Assembly (NCBI GenBank): GCA_019916065.1
Contig: CM034237.1
Location: 38,856,485-38,920,484, forward strand
DNA length: 64,000 nt
Reading direction: 5' to 3'
From: Vitellaria paradoxa
Taxonomy: Eukaryota; Streptophyta; Magnoliopsida; Ericales; Sapotaceae
A model generated the notes under the pieces. The model made no database searches and was not told the DNA's origin. It saw only the letters and a list, made by a program, of their open reading frames with translations. Positions 45,880 through 56,859 of this stretch are shown here, piece by piece. A program made the translations under genes and the position numbers. Numbering within the stretch: the first letter of the stretch is position 1; each line of letters starts with the position of its first letter.

Positions 45880-48800
45880 CTTCAGTCTTGACCACGTAGC
45901 CAAGAGTTTCTTTCTCTCCATAAGTAGTAAACCGTTGCAGCAAAGGAGAGACGGCCAATGTAAGAGAGAAGGGAAGTACCCTTAAAGGTAGAGCAAATCC
46001 ATTGCTGAGAAGCAGACCAAGAAGAAGAAGAGGTGTCAAAGTCACATTTGCCAAGAATGGTCACCAAACCCAAAAAGAGAATTGGTATCCAAAGAAAAGA
46101 TGATCATGATCTTCAACATTATCTCCGCACAAATGACAAGACATGTGCTAAATTGTCTCAAAGGAGAGAAGTCGATCTTAAGTATTCAAACGTCCTCGAA
46201 TAGCAAGCCATAAAATGAAGAAATGGCAAGGTATATGGTACTTAAACCGAACCACATGCTTCCAACACACTCTTGGAGAGTAAGAATGAAATACTTCCTA
46301 AGCTGCTTCAATAGAGAAATTCTGTGTACCATTCCATAGAACCAGATCTTCCCTAGAGCAATTGGAAAGAGGCATAGAGAGAGTATTCTCTTTCAAATCA
46401 AGTAACTTGGAAGAATTTGCAATAGGCCAGTGCTAACTACCCAAGGAGATAATGACACTTGCTTTGGCATCCTTTGACAATCTAGAATTAGAAATAACCC
46501 GACCTATGGGTGCATACAAATAGGGCCCCAAGGCATCTAAGAATAAAACCACAACGAGGTATGAGAACCATTACCAACCCGTGTAGTAATAAAAGCCTGC
46601 ACTTTGTCATATAGCTTTAAAATCTTTAGCCAAGTCCAAGAACAATTCCAAGGGACTTTTGTAACCCAAAATTGCTCTTTATGTAGAAGATTTAGCTTAA
46701 CCTAAGACACCCACATAGAAGTAGAAGAAGACTAGCAGAGTAACCAAATATACCTTGTCATTGAAGTAAGGTTCCAATCCTTTATCTTCTTCAAATCAAG
46801 CCCACCTTCATCCTTTGACCGAGAAACATCCTTTCACAAGACTTTGATTCTATGCCTCTTTAAAGAAAGCCCATTCCATAGAAAGGTAGAAAAAGTTCTT
46901 TCAATTAACCTGGCACAACTTTGGAGGGCAGAACAAAATGATAAATCTAGTAGACGTGAATGCTAAACAAGACAAGTTGTATTAGTTGAAGTCGGCCAGC
47001 AAAAGATAAAAATCGATTGGTCTAAGATTTGATTTTCTTCAAAATCTTATCTTCCAAAACACGGCAATCAAAAGCTTTAAGCTTAATTGAAATAAGAGAG
47101 ATTCCTAAGTATCGCACAAGCAAAATACCCTACTGGTAATTAAGACAAGCAACAATTTCATTCTGGACAGAGGGCTCGACTCTTGATAGGAATATAGTGT
47201 GTTTAGCTGCATTAGGATGAAGCCCAGAGAAGGAGGAAAAAGTGGTCAAAGCATCTTTCACCACTTTAATGGATTCCAGATCTCCCCTAAAAATGATCAT
47301 CAAATGATCTACAAAATAAAGATGAGATAGTTGTGATTTACGACATTTGCAGTAAAACTTGAAAGAAATAGAGGCACGAATTCACAAATCCAAAATGTGA
47401 GAAAAAACCTCCATGCAAATCACAAACAAGAACGGGGAAATAAGATCACCCTTCCATCTCCATTAACAGACACTAAGTATCTAGGAGTGGAGATGCAAGC
47501 TTTGACCCACCCTATAAATGTAGAAAGGAACCCAAGCAAATAGAGAGAATCCTAGAGAAAGTCCTATCTCACTGAGTTAAAAGCTTTCATCAAATCCATC
47601 TTAGGAGCACAACGAGGAGAGGGAGACTGTAAATGATAACCCGTCATCATTTCCTGAGCCATCAAGATGTTATCTCCAAGATGGTGAAAATGGACAAAGG
47701 CTGCTTGAGCTTTATTCACAAAATGAGGAAGAACTTGCTTTAATCTATTAGCCTGCAACTTAGTGATGCACTTGTAGATTGTATTGCAACAGGAGAAAAG
47801 TTGAAAGTCCTTCAGTTTGGAAGCATTAAGGACTTTGGGGATAAGTGTGATAATGGTTGCATTGAACTACTTCAGAAGAACTTTAGAAGAAAAGAATTCT
47901 CTTATTGTTAAGGTAATTTTAGGTTCCATAATATGCCAAGTTTTCTGAAAGAAAAGCATTAAAACCTTCCGGTCTAGGGGATTTATTAGGGTGCAAACTG
48001 AACAAAGTGTCACGAATATCCAAATCAAAGAAATCAGCCCCTAACATTCCAATTTGGAGATCATTTAGAAAAGGAGAAAAAAAAATCCCTTAAAGCATCA
48101 ATCACAACGTAAGACGAGGAGTAATCTAAACCCAAAAGATACGTATAAAAGTCCACCACCGTAGCTGTAATATTTTCTTTCCCTTTAATCTATTCTCCAT
48201 CATCTTTTTGAATCCCTATAATCTTGTTCACATTATGTTAGCCTTTGATAGAATTAAAGAAGAAATCAAAGTTTTGATCTCCTTCAGCTAGCCATTGAAC
48301 TCGACTCCTTTGTCTAGCATAGCTCTCTATACCACAGCTTGCAAGAGAGAACCTTTGAAGACAGTCATTTCTTTAGCAATGAGAATCGAATCACACCCAT
48401 TAGAAGCAATTTCAGATTGAATAGACACCAATTCAGCATGCAAAGGATCAATAGAGCCATAGATCTCTTTATTCTTCTTAAAGTTCAATTCCTTTAAAGC
48501 AATTTTAAGAAGTTTCAACTTCTTGTATACATGGTACATAGTATAACCATCAACATTAGTCCGCCAAATACGTTTAACCAATGGGAAGAATTCATCAAAT
48601 TCAATCCAAAAGATAAAGAATTTAAAGGGCCTTCTATAAATTAGCAGTGAAATACCTACATCAACAAGAATCATGGAATGATTAGAGAGCCCATAAGGAA
48701 GAAATTTAGCCGATGCATGATCAAAGGAGAAAGCTAGGAAGCATTAACCAAAGCCCTATCCAACTTACGCATAATATGATCCACTCATATAGAATTGTGC

Positions 48801-49360
48801 CATGCAAATAAGAACCCTCCAAACCACAAGTCATCTAAACCAGCCTCAACCAAACAATCATTCAAATCATTCATGTAATAAGGCCAATCAAAATTCACCC
48901 CTTGCCGTTCATGTCTGAAACATATAGCATTAAAATCCCCCACAATAATCTAAGGCAAATTAGCATATAAAGTCAAAGAGGCTCACAAATTATTCCAAAG
49001 AAGTCTTCTAACAGAAATGTCATTCAAGCCATAAACCAAAAAAAGCAATAAAAGAAGTCCTTGAGTCCACAATATTGAAAGAAAGATAAATAATTTGGCT
49101 ATCTATGGAAAGGACCTTAACATGCAATTTTATCAGCTTCCACCAAACCCAAATTCTACCTGAGTCATCATACTCATAGGTAGCAAAACATTTCCAGCCC
49201 TTGAGCATCTCACTTTCAATCCTTTCCTTATTATAAGGTTTAACCTTTGTTCCTAAAGTGCAAAACAAGACAGACCATGAATAGAAACTAAATGACATAC
49301 CTCAGTTTGCTTCAAAGGGTCATTTAGAACCCTTAAGTTCCATGAAACGATCTTAATCAT
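45880..49360 (-). pseudogene. LINE ORF2 (endonuclease-reverse transcriptase) pseudogene
   Basis: The ATG at 49,360 opens MIKIVSWNLRVLNDPLKQ, the start of an AP-type endonuclease of plant L1 elements. A linker region survives at 48,674-48,327. The reverse transcriptase begins near 47,760 with VLPHFVNKAQAAFVHFHHLG, then DNILMAQEMMTGYH and CAPKMDLMKAFNSVR. The catalytic F/Y-x-D-D motif reads FVDH (47,304-47,315), so the second Asp is lost. The C-terminal zf-RVT-like part (about 46,180-45,880) shows CGDNVEDHDHLFF and AATVYYLWRERNSW in shifted frames. Stops and frameshifts are frequent throughout. Confidence 0.8.
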
Positions 49361-49500
49361 AAGGAAGATTAAGATGAGGACTGACCTGAGGTACCCATAG
49401 ACCCCATCATATTTTTCTTAGCATCTTTTTTCTTTTTTTCGCCTCTTTGAATCAAGCTCATCCAAGGAAGAAGAGGTTGGTCCAACCTTGGCTTAAGTAA

Positions 49501-51122
49501 CCCCTAAAGCCATGTGATTAGGAGATGGATCAGAAATAACTTTAGGCGTAGACGAATCTTAAGAATAGGGGAAAAGAAGAGCAAATGAATTGCTAGAAGC
49601 TCTTTTAGCCGAGGACTTAGCCTTTTGTCCATTTGAAAAATGAGGCTTATCAACAATAGCAGCTTTACCATGCCGTTTAACTTGCTGCCATTCCCCGTCC
49701 ATATGAGTGGTGATGAGGGTTGAGATTTTTGAGTGCACTCTTGGCAATTTTGCCTAGAACAAGAACGGGAGAGATGGCCAAACTCCTTGCAAAAGTCATA
49801 TTTCCTAGGCACCCAATTATACTCAACCAAAATCTTCACTGAAGAACCATCTTCCAATTCAATGTTGAAAGAATCGGGAATGAGAGAGTCCACCCCAACC
49901 TTTATGCAAATCCTAGCATAAGAAATTTGTTTAGTAGATTAAGTCATTTTATCTGTATGAAAGGTTTACCAACCTCACTGGCTATAAAACTAAGCCCTTT
50001 CTCATTCCAATACTCAAGAGGGACATTATAGAAATGCGCCTAGATTGGTACTTTCTTGCAACTAGATTTGGACAAATTCATGCATGGCTTCCATTTTTGA
50101 ACAAATATGAGTCTCCTTCCAAAATACCATAGTCCTCCGTCAACCACTAAACTCATAGTTTCAATACTTGAAAATTGGAAGAAATGGATGCCATTGCTAT
50201 TCGCAAGAACTTCAACTAAACCTTTTGAACCCAACAACCGTTGAGCATTGTTTTGAACCAACAAAAATGGAAGTTTGTCTAGGAAGAAACCAACCAACAT
50301 TGTATTCCACCTTGCCATGCCATTTTGTGCCACAGAAGGTGGAGGTTTAATAGTGATTTTCCCATCCAAAGAAGGAGCCAGCGGTTGGATGAAAGAGAGT
50401 TTCATATATGAGTTAGGAGCATCCGCAACTATAGACACCCAAGAACTACCATTACGAACAATAGGCGACTTTGGATGATCAAGAGACCGCGGGGAAGAGG
50501 AGTTGGTGGGGATAACACTAAGAGCTTAAACAAGCAAAACCTTAGCCATCATCCCGTCATGCAAGCCTTCAAACCTAGCCGCCACCAATGTAGAAGCATT
50601 CTCTTCCATGCCATTGAAAACACCCATGGCCGAATTGGAAGAAGAAGAGGATTGACCTAGGAAGTCGATAGGCACCGATCCTACTTACCTTCCATCCATT
50701 CCAACCAATGGAACATCAAAGAGAGTATCATCATTAACCTTAGCCTCCACCCCTATTAATCTTCTCAGTTTCTATAGCCAATATAACATCATGAATGCTG
50801 TCAACCCTAGCCTCCATGGATCCATGAGAAAAAGCAATAGTGTGCGGCACAATCAACTTACCCATATCCAAAGGCTCCAACCTTGAGCGCGAATCATCTC
50901 CCTAATTCACATCCAAGCCACTAGAAGGAACCCTAGATACATTAAGGTTGTGTGGGTCATGGCCGAAAGTTTGAAGATAGTCATTAAGAGCATCACCATC
51001 TCCAATTTGAGAACCATGAAAATCGCTTTCACCTTTCCAAACCATGGAAGAGCCAACCTTTATGCCTTAGAAAAAGCAAACCAAGCCGAGTGTTTTCCTC
51101 CATTGAAGTCTCTAGGTGCCAT
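49501..51122 (-). pseudogene. LINE ORF1 (gag-like) pseudogene
   Basis: Starts at the ATG at 51,122 (MAPRDFNGGKHSAWFAFSKA, followed by a stop). Around 50,438-50,040 an intact stretch contains a DUF4283-like part (NGIHFFQFSSIETMSLVVDG, then GLWYFGRRLIFVQKW). Around 49,890-49,750 follows a zinc-knuckle-like segment (YDFCKEFGHLSRSC), in which the usual first cysteine pair is incomplete. Several stops and at least one frameshift break it. In related LINEs this protein binds the element RNA. Confidence 0.75.
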
Positions 51123-51258
51123 GAAAACAAGGAAGAAGCGAGAAGCAATGTAAAGAAGAAGAAAAGAAACCCTAGAAACTAGAAAGTTTCTAAAGAGAGA
51201 GACTCTCATCACGCTCTATGAAGTTTGTCCATTTCTTTGGATCAAGTTGTCATAGAAT

Positions 51259-51272
51259 CCCCACTCTAAGAC
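51259..51272. repeat. LINE target-site duplication, 5' side
   Basis: CCCCACTCTAAGAC directly upstream of the LINE 5' leader (minus sense). It pairs with 45,580-45,593. Confidence 0.65.
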
Positions 51273-51297
51273 TCGTCTCACTGGGGATGGATGTATT

Positions 51298-51592
51298 AGT
51301 ACCGTTTGAAATTCTAAATTTTAATAACTTTCGATAATTTTTTGTTAAAAGTTACTAACTACATTTTTTGATGCATTTGATGAAGCAATTAGCAATTTTT
51401 AGCAATTTTTTTTTAGTTTTTAGGTGTTTAGTAAAATTTTTGGTAACTTTAAATACTTTTTAGTAATTTTTGATAACTTTGAGTAACTTTTGATAACATT
51501 TGAATTGAGCAAATTATTATGATTGAGTAGAAGAGTAACAAAGTTGATATTTTACCAAATTTTTTGCTAAAAATTATGTTGGGAAACGGTTC
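51298..51592 (-). mobile_element. MITE family 5, ~295 bp
   Basis: Left end AGTACCGTTTGAAATTC and the inverse complement of the right end GGAACCGTTTCCCAAC form inverted repeats. The interior has TAGTAATTTTTGATAACTTT-type phrases, the inverse complement of the other family-5 copies. It lies 25 bp from the LINE. Confidence 0.55.
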
Positions 51593-51929
51593 CATTAGAA
51601 GGTACTTTGTACGTTCGAACCACAAAAACTTGCTAATCGAAAGTGATCGCCATAAGCGTGTCTCACCGTGTAATGGCTAATTTTTCTACCTCATACTTTT
51701 GCAGATACAGCCAGAGCTTGTTCCTTTCTGTGTTTCATTTTCATTGTCACCAGCTCACACAAAAACACCAAACTATGATATACGTATGATGCCTAATTTC
51801 GTCACTTTCCTGGCAACAAAACAAGAAGCCCTTTGACAATTCTTCCGCGCTGTCCTTTCAATCGATAAACCAATTAAGTACCATAAAGCAATAAAAACAA
51901 AATAAAATAAAAATAAAAATCTCGTAGAT

Positions 51930-52045
51930 GGTGTTTGGGTGTTTTGTAAAATAAAAAATTAACGTAAAAATGATATGTAACTAATAATTGAAAAAAGTTA
52001 ATAAAATTTATAAAAATTAAAATTTTTATTTTGTTTCTTATTTAT
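51930..52045 (+). mobile_element. MITE family 4-like fragment
   Basis: GGTGTTTGGGTGTTTTG start, interior AACGTAAAAATGATATGTAA and an AT-rich remainder. The right end is unclear. Confidence 0.4.
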
Positions 52046-52086
52046 TTTTTAGGTACAGGATTGTTCTTTAATATCGTGAAAAATAT

Positions 52087-52531
52087 ATTAAGAGGATGTT
52101 TGGCGCGATGAAAATCGCTGGAAAATTCTAAAAATTTCTGAAAATCTTTAAAATTTTTTAACACATTTTACATTCCTTATATTTTGTGAAACAACTATAA
52201 ATTTATATATATTTACATATCTCAACAATTTTTTACAGACCCTATTAAACTTTTTACAAATCTCAATAACATTCCATAAACGCCAATAATTTCTTTACAA
52301 ATCTCAAAAATTTTTTACTTTTTTTAATAAATTCTGGCATAAATCCGTTTCGATGGACCCAAAAAAGTGTTCACACGGTTTTTCTCTCTAAGAAGTTGAT
52401 GTAAAAAAAAAAAATTTCACTATTTATTTTTAAAAAATGTAATTTAGTAATTACGTATCAAACGCTGAAAAATTATCCAAATCATATTTTTAATTATTTT
52501 TTGTCGCACTAAATAACCCCTTAAATAAGAT
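52087..52531 (+). mobile_element. MITE family 2, ~445 bp, copy 3
   Basis: Left end GAGGATGTTTGGCGCGATGA and the inverse complement of the right end (GGGGTTATTTAGTGCGACAA) are inverted repeats. Interior order matches copies at 11,115 and 35,926, including TTTAACACATTTTACATTCC, CACGGTTTTTCTCTCTAAGA and CGTATCAAACGCTGAAAAAT. Confidence 0.7.
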
Positions 52532-52582
52532 CCTGATCATTTCTTTGTAAAAATATTAAATCAAGCGTGCTGCCTACTTCTA

Positions 52583-52727
52583 AGGCCTTGTTTGGTTTGC
52601 TGAAAAATAACAAAAAATTCTATAAATCTCTATTAATTTTATATCATATCAATTTTTTTCTTTCACTGCACGTATTACAAACTCTCAATTTATCTCATTT
52701 TTTCTTACTCCAAACAAACTCACAGCA
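52583..52727 (-). mobile_element. MITE family 1, ~145 bp, inverse
   Basis: GGCCTTGTTTGGTTTGCTG at one end and TTACTCCAAACAAACTCAC at the other. The core is TTTCACTGCACGTATTACAA. A family-1 copy in the opposite sense begins 107 bp further right, so the two form a large inverted pair. Confidence 0.65.
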
Positions 52728-52833
52728 AAGGCAGCACACGCCATGCACACGCAGCATTATCCCAGCGCATGTATCAATGGCAGACACACAAATCTTTGTT
52801 TAAGTAATGTTTTAGTTTGCTTGGTTTAATTTA

Positions 52834-52985
52834 GGGGTTGTTTGGAGTAAGAAAAAGTGAGAAAAATTGAGATAAATTGAAAGTTCGTAATACGTATAAT
52901 GAAAGAAAAAAGTTTATGTGATATAAAGTTAACAGAGATTTATAGAGATTTTTGAAATTTTTTCTCAAACTAAACAACCTCTTAA
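52834..52985 (+). mobile_element. MITE family 1, ~152 bp
   Basis: Terminal inverted repeats AGGGGTTGTTTGGAGT and AAACTAAACAACCTCTT. The core GATATAAAGTTAACAGAGAT is identical to that of the 5,319 copy. Confidence 0.7.
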
Positions 52986-52999
52986 TGTGATAATTACAT

Positions 53000-54160
53000 T
53001 TTTAAAGTTAATAAGTATTTTAATGACTGTATTTATTTGAAGTGCTCACAATATTTTGGTAGTTTACTCTGATAAATTTTTCTAATAAAATAGCATTGCT
53101 TATATATAAAGTTATAGTTAAGACAATTGTCGCTGCTAATTTAAAATATTACACTTAAATTTTATTAATTTTATTGTTTTTCTTATAAATTATACATTTT
53201 CATGTTTTGCCCTCGCTCTATTTTTAAATTTGTTCCTATTTATTTTAAAAACATAATTTTTTCTCCACGGATTATAATTTCTTATCTGTCCCAACCTATA
53301 TATATATATATATATATATGTAGAATTTGGAGTTTAATCATGATGTTTCTTCACTCCACTCTTTTTGTCTCCCACTTTTTAATATTATTGTTATGTTTTA
53401 GTGCAATACTTGGGTTTGCGATGCTGAGACCATATCTCACATTTACTAGAGAAAGAACCAGATTACTATTTGTAATTATAAATTGATTGTGTTTTAATGA
53501 TTAAGTAGTCTAATTTTAGCATTTTGCCAAAACTTTAATTAACGTAATGGGGTTGTGAAATTTGCAGTGGATCACTGGTGGGCTTGTCTAATTGTCTGCC
53601 TTTTCTGGTCAAATTCTAAGGTTTCTATTATAGTCAGGAACAAGCTTCAATAGGAAAACACAGTCCTCATAATGATCATAGAATTAATTTGAGTTTTGAT
53701 CATTATGTTTACAGGAACGACAATGCTCCTCCTGATTTTGTTTTATACCAATGTGAAGAATACAAATCATTGGCTTGCTTTAATTTAAAACCAATGGTCA
53801 ATTAAATTGCTAATCCATGTTAATTTTGTGTGGTTCGTACGTCGGAATGTAACCTAGGATGCCTACCACTTTTTGTTTAGTAGGTGGAATATTAATTAGA
53901 TACGATACGAGAATAATAATTTGATACGATATAAATATATTAATTTAAGACCGATATGATTACTTTAATTTTAATTTAATACGTCCGTTGTGCTCCCCAA
54001 TGTTCTTAGAATACTAGTTAAGGATATTTATCAAAGAAAATAATTATTTTATCATATTTTTAAAGCCTTTAATATTTTTAAACTAATTTTTAAACCACCA
54101 CAAATAAAATTATAAAATAAAAAAATAAAATAATCTTCAATGCAAAAAGGCAGGAATTAG
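53000..54160. other. AT-rich intergenic DNA, no gene seen
   Basis: Contains an (AT)n run at about 53,299-53,319 and a GATACGATACGAGAATAATA-type dispersed phrase near 53,900. The 94-codon plus ORF at 53,202 is not recognised and has no gene-like context. Confidence 0.55.
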
Positions 54161-54169
54161 TTATGAAAA

Positions 54170-54960
54170 TATATTTCCGGGTTTGTGAGATAATCAATCA
54201 CGTAAATACTCAAGTAATAATACAAAGACAGAAAAAATAGAGAGAGATGGGTTTAACGAAAAAAACACAAAGTGGGAAAAAATTTTAAATCCTTCACTAG
54301 ATCACAAATGGGTTACAAAGTTTTAATCTCTCAATATATTTGACTCCATTAACTTGTATTGTTAAAGCCCTTGAATTCTTAACGCACCCCAAACCCAATG
54401 AAAGACACCATCTTTGAGTCGAAGAAGACAGACCCAATCCACAGTAGCACACTGAGTCCGATCCACAGCCAACTGAATCCATGATATACAAATACGAACT
54501 CTTTTGGATTGTCAACATAGAATGAATGAAACGCTGTTGATTAAGAGTGAGAGAAAACTTAGATCTCTTAAATACCTTACTCTCTGAATATGTCTCTCTC
54601 TTCTGAAAACTCTAAACATGTCCCTCAATATATAAGGCATGAAATCCTAGACGAATAAGGTTTTTGAAACGCAGTTGAGAAAACAACCAAGTCGATACTC
54701 ATGAGTGCGGTCTTCCTGCGATCTTCCAGCGAGTTCCTACAATCTTCCTGAGCTCTACTCGTATGGTTAGAATTCTAAAAATAACCTTTCTGTATTTTCT
54801 CACACCTCAGAGTAGTCTTTTCGCACTTTTTTTGCAAAGTCACAAAGTTCATAATCTTTTAAAGGCTGAATAATTAATTTCTAAACCTAAACTTAATATC
54901 TTAGCCTATGTCAAAGTTTACATGGTTTTAAAACTCTATTTTGAACATGAATAGTCTCAA
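54170..54960. other. Transposon-like block of uncertain class
   Basis: A stretch of normal base composition with CTC-rich parts (ATATGTCTCTCTCTTCTGAA) and no open frame longer than 73 codons. It may be an LTR remnant, but I found no TG...CA ends or flanking repeats. Confidence 0.3.
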
Positions 54961-55406
54961 AATTGATATTTTACCTATTTTATTCCTATTAAGATTTTAT
55001 ATAAGATCAAAATAAATTTTTTTATTTTGATGGGTTAAGATTGAACAAGTTTCTCACTCTAAAACCATAAAATTTTAAGATTTTAATATTCAAATCAAGA
55101 TTTTAATAACCTCTATAGGGGTGGTTCCTCTTTTTTAAGGTCAAATAGTCGATAGCTCTAGATGTTAGGATGTGGTGGACCCTTATACCTTCTAGTTGTT
55201 ATAGTCCCTATAAAGGCACTAGATTTGGGTTTGAGAACCTCGGTGTGTGGATATAATGGTCATTGAAAATGCACTAAATAAGTGATTGGGTTATGGGGAG
55301 TGTGCTTGACTCCAATACATGATTATATCAATGGTCACCCCAAAAAAAAAAAAAAAAATTAGTTATCAAGGTTAAAGGTAAATTGAAGGATCAAAGTCGG
55401 CCTAGG

Positions 55407-55668
55407 GCTCCAAAAAACAGATTTCAGGAGTTGCAGTGGGTCAATCAACGGTCTAAATGTAATTATATTTTAATATGATGTGTCTTTTTATATTCTTCAT
55501 TAATGATCTTCCAATCAGATTTTGTTTAACTTTTATTTTTATTTTGAATTTAATTTTATTATATTAAATTAAGACCATTAGATTTGATGTAATTATATCT
55601 GGACCGTTGATTGACCCACTACAGTCCCTGCAGTGAATTCTCCCACTGCAGCCCCCTGGAACCCCCAA
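55407..55668. mobile_element. Hairpin MITE with long inverted repeats
   Basis: Arm 1 (55,432-55,468) includes GCAGTGGGTCAATCAACGGT. Arm 2 (55,587-55,624) includes ACCGTTGATTGACCCACTAC, its near-perfect inverse complement, and pairing continues through TGTAATTATAT for about 37 bp. The loop is about 118 bp and AT-rich. The outer sequence (GGGCTCCAAAAAACAG on the left, GGAACCCCCAAAAAATTG on the right) may extend the element. Non-coding; a transcript would fold into a strong hairpin. Confidence 0.65.
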
Positions 55669-55669
55669 A

Positions 55670-56530
55670 AAATTGCCCAAAAAAGGGTCCCTTATTGGTT
55701 TTTATAATTAGGATGAGGTGGGAGTCTTTTTAACTCAAATACCGTCCAATGCCTTTAAAAGCCAAAATTAATTAATTTATTAGACCCAATAACTTTCCAT
55801 AGGGCCATTTATTGACTTATTGGGTGGGCCCCTACTAAAACCTTTATTCCTCATCCTATCAGATTCACTCACACGCACTTTTCACAGTTTCACGGCTGCC
55901 TCGATAAAAAAAAAAAAAAAAAAAAAGAAACTATACTCCTTTTTCTTCCTCACCAAAATCAGAAACCCTTTTGCAAACCTATACTCCGTGAGACTACATC
56001 CACAAGTAGTCAAGCACTCAAGATATTGAAGTTGGAACGAAAACACAGAGGATCCTTCAATCATCAATTGTGCAAATAATTGCAATTACAAATCAATAGC
56101 TTGAAACTATCATTTTTTAAATACTATATTAGTGCATATTTATAATATATATAGATTTGGATGTATTGTTTCATAGTCATAAGATTTATAGTGAAATATA
56201 CTTTTGAGATTTTGTATTTTGTGTTATGCTTAAATACTAAAACAATAAGTACTCTTTATAATTTTTTCTTTCCCATATTATAATTTTTTGTTATGCTATT
56301 ATTTTTAACAATAATTTTTCAATAAGTGCTCCATTTTTAGGTTTGGCCTTGAGACTGGGCCTGCAAAGGATTTAAGAATGATGAGCTAAAAATACTCAAC
56401 CGCTTGAAATTATAAAAATAACGCTAAAAGCTATTAGAAATACTATTGTTATAGATATCATTTGCATGATTATAGTGGATAAGGAGCACCATGTGGAAAG
56501 AAATAATTGTTCAACTATATACACTCCTTG
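55670..56530. other. Intergenic, partly pyrimidine-rich
   Basis: A 69-codon plus ORF at 55,820 spans a run of 20 A and has no recognisable match. The rest is AT-rich. 56,340-56,530 may be eroded transposase sequence leading into the next feature. Confidence 0.45.
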
Positions 56531-56536
56531 TGCCGA

Positions 56537-56853
56537 AACATTATTGAACGTTTCATTCGAGTGTTGAAGAAAATATTTCTCATTTTGAAATTAATGCTCA
56601 ATTATCTATTATCTAGGCAAAGATTGATCTCTATCACATATTACACCATACACAACTTGATATGTTAAGAACATGCTTTGGATGTATTTTTGCAAAATTT
56701 TCATCAAAGCATATGATCTTTGAAGATATGTAAGAAACGAGTCAAAATGAAGAAGTCATACTATTTGATGCTAATCAAACAGCTAGAATGGAACAAGTCG
56801 AAGATCAAATTGTTATTCAAATGTGGAATAACTATTTAGCGATTCACACATGA
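56537..56853 (+). pseudogene. PIF/Harbinger-type transposase (nuclease) fossil
   Basis: The frame at 56,537 reads NIIERFIRVLKKIFLILKLM, then about 20 residues on YYTIHNLI. This matches the pattern of the C-terminal part of plant PIF/Harbinger nucleases (xxIERxFGVLKxRFxIL ... xxxxALHNxI). In a shifted frame 56,788-56,853 gives MEQVEDQIVIQMWNNYLA, corresponding to the usual RDxIAxxMWxxY tail of these proteins. Stops and at least one frameshift separate the parts. Only the last third of the gene is visible; the catalytic DDE residues lie upstream and are not recognisable. Some MITE families here have GGG...TGTTTGG ends that could suit this superfamily. Confidence 0.6.
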
Positions 56854-56859
56854 TTGCAT

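Larger units (their letters stand above)
45594..51258 (-). mobile_element. LINE (non-LTR retrotransposon), 5.66 kb, decayed
   Basis: In minus sense the element has a 5' leader (51,258-51,123), an ORF1 with DUF4283-like and zinc-knuckle features, an ORF2 with endonuclease, reverse transcriptase and a terminal zf-RVT-like region, and ends in a 12-base A tail (T run at 45,594-45,605). It is flanked by 14-bp imperfect direct repeats. All parts appear in the order expected for a full-length plant L1-type LINE. Both ORFs contain multiple stops and frameshifts, and the reverse transcriptase catalytic motif is altered, so it cannot move by itself. The two mismatches in the target duplication agree with an old insertion. 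Confidence 0.85.
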
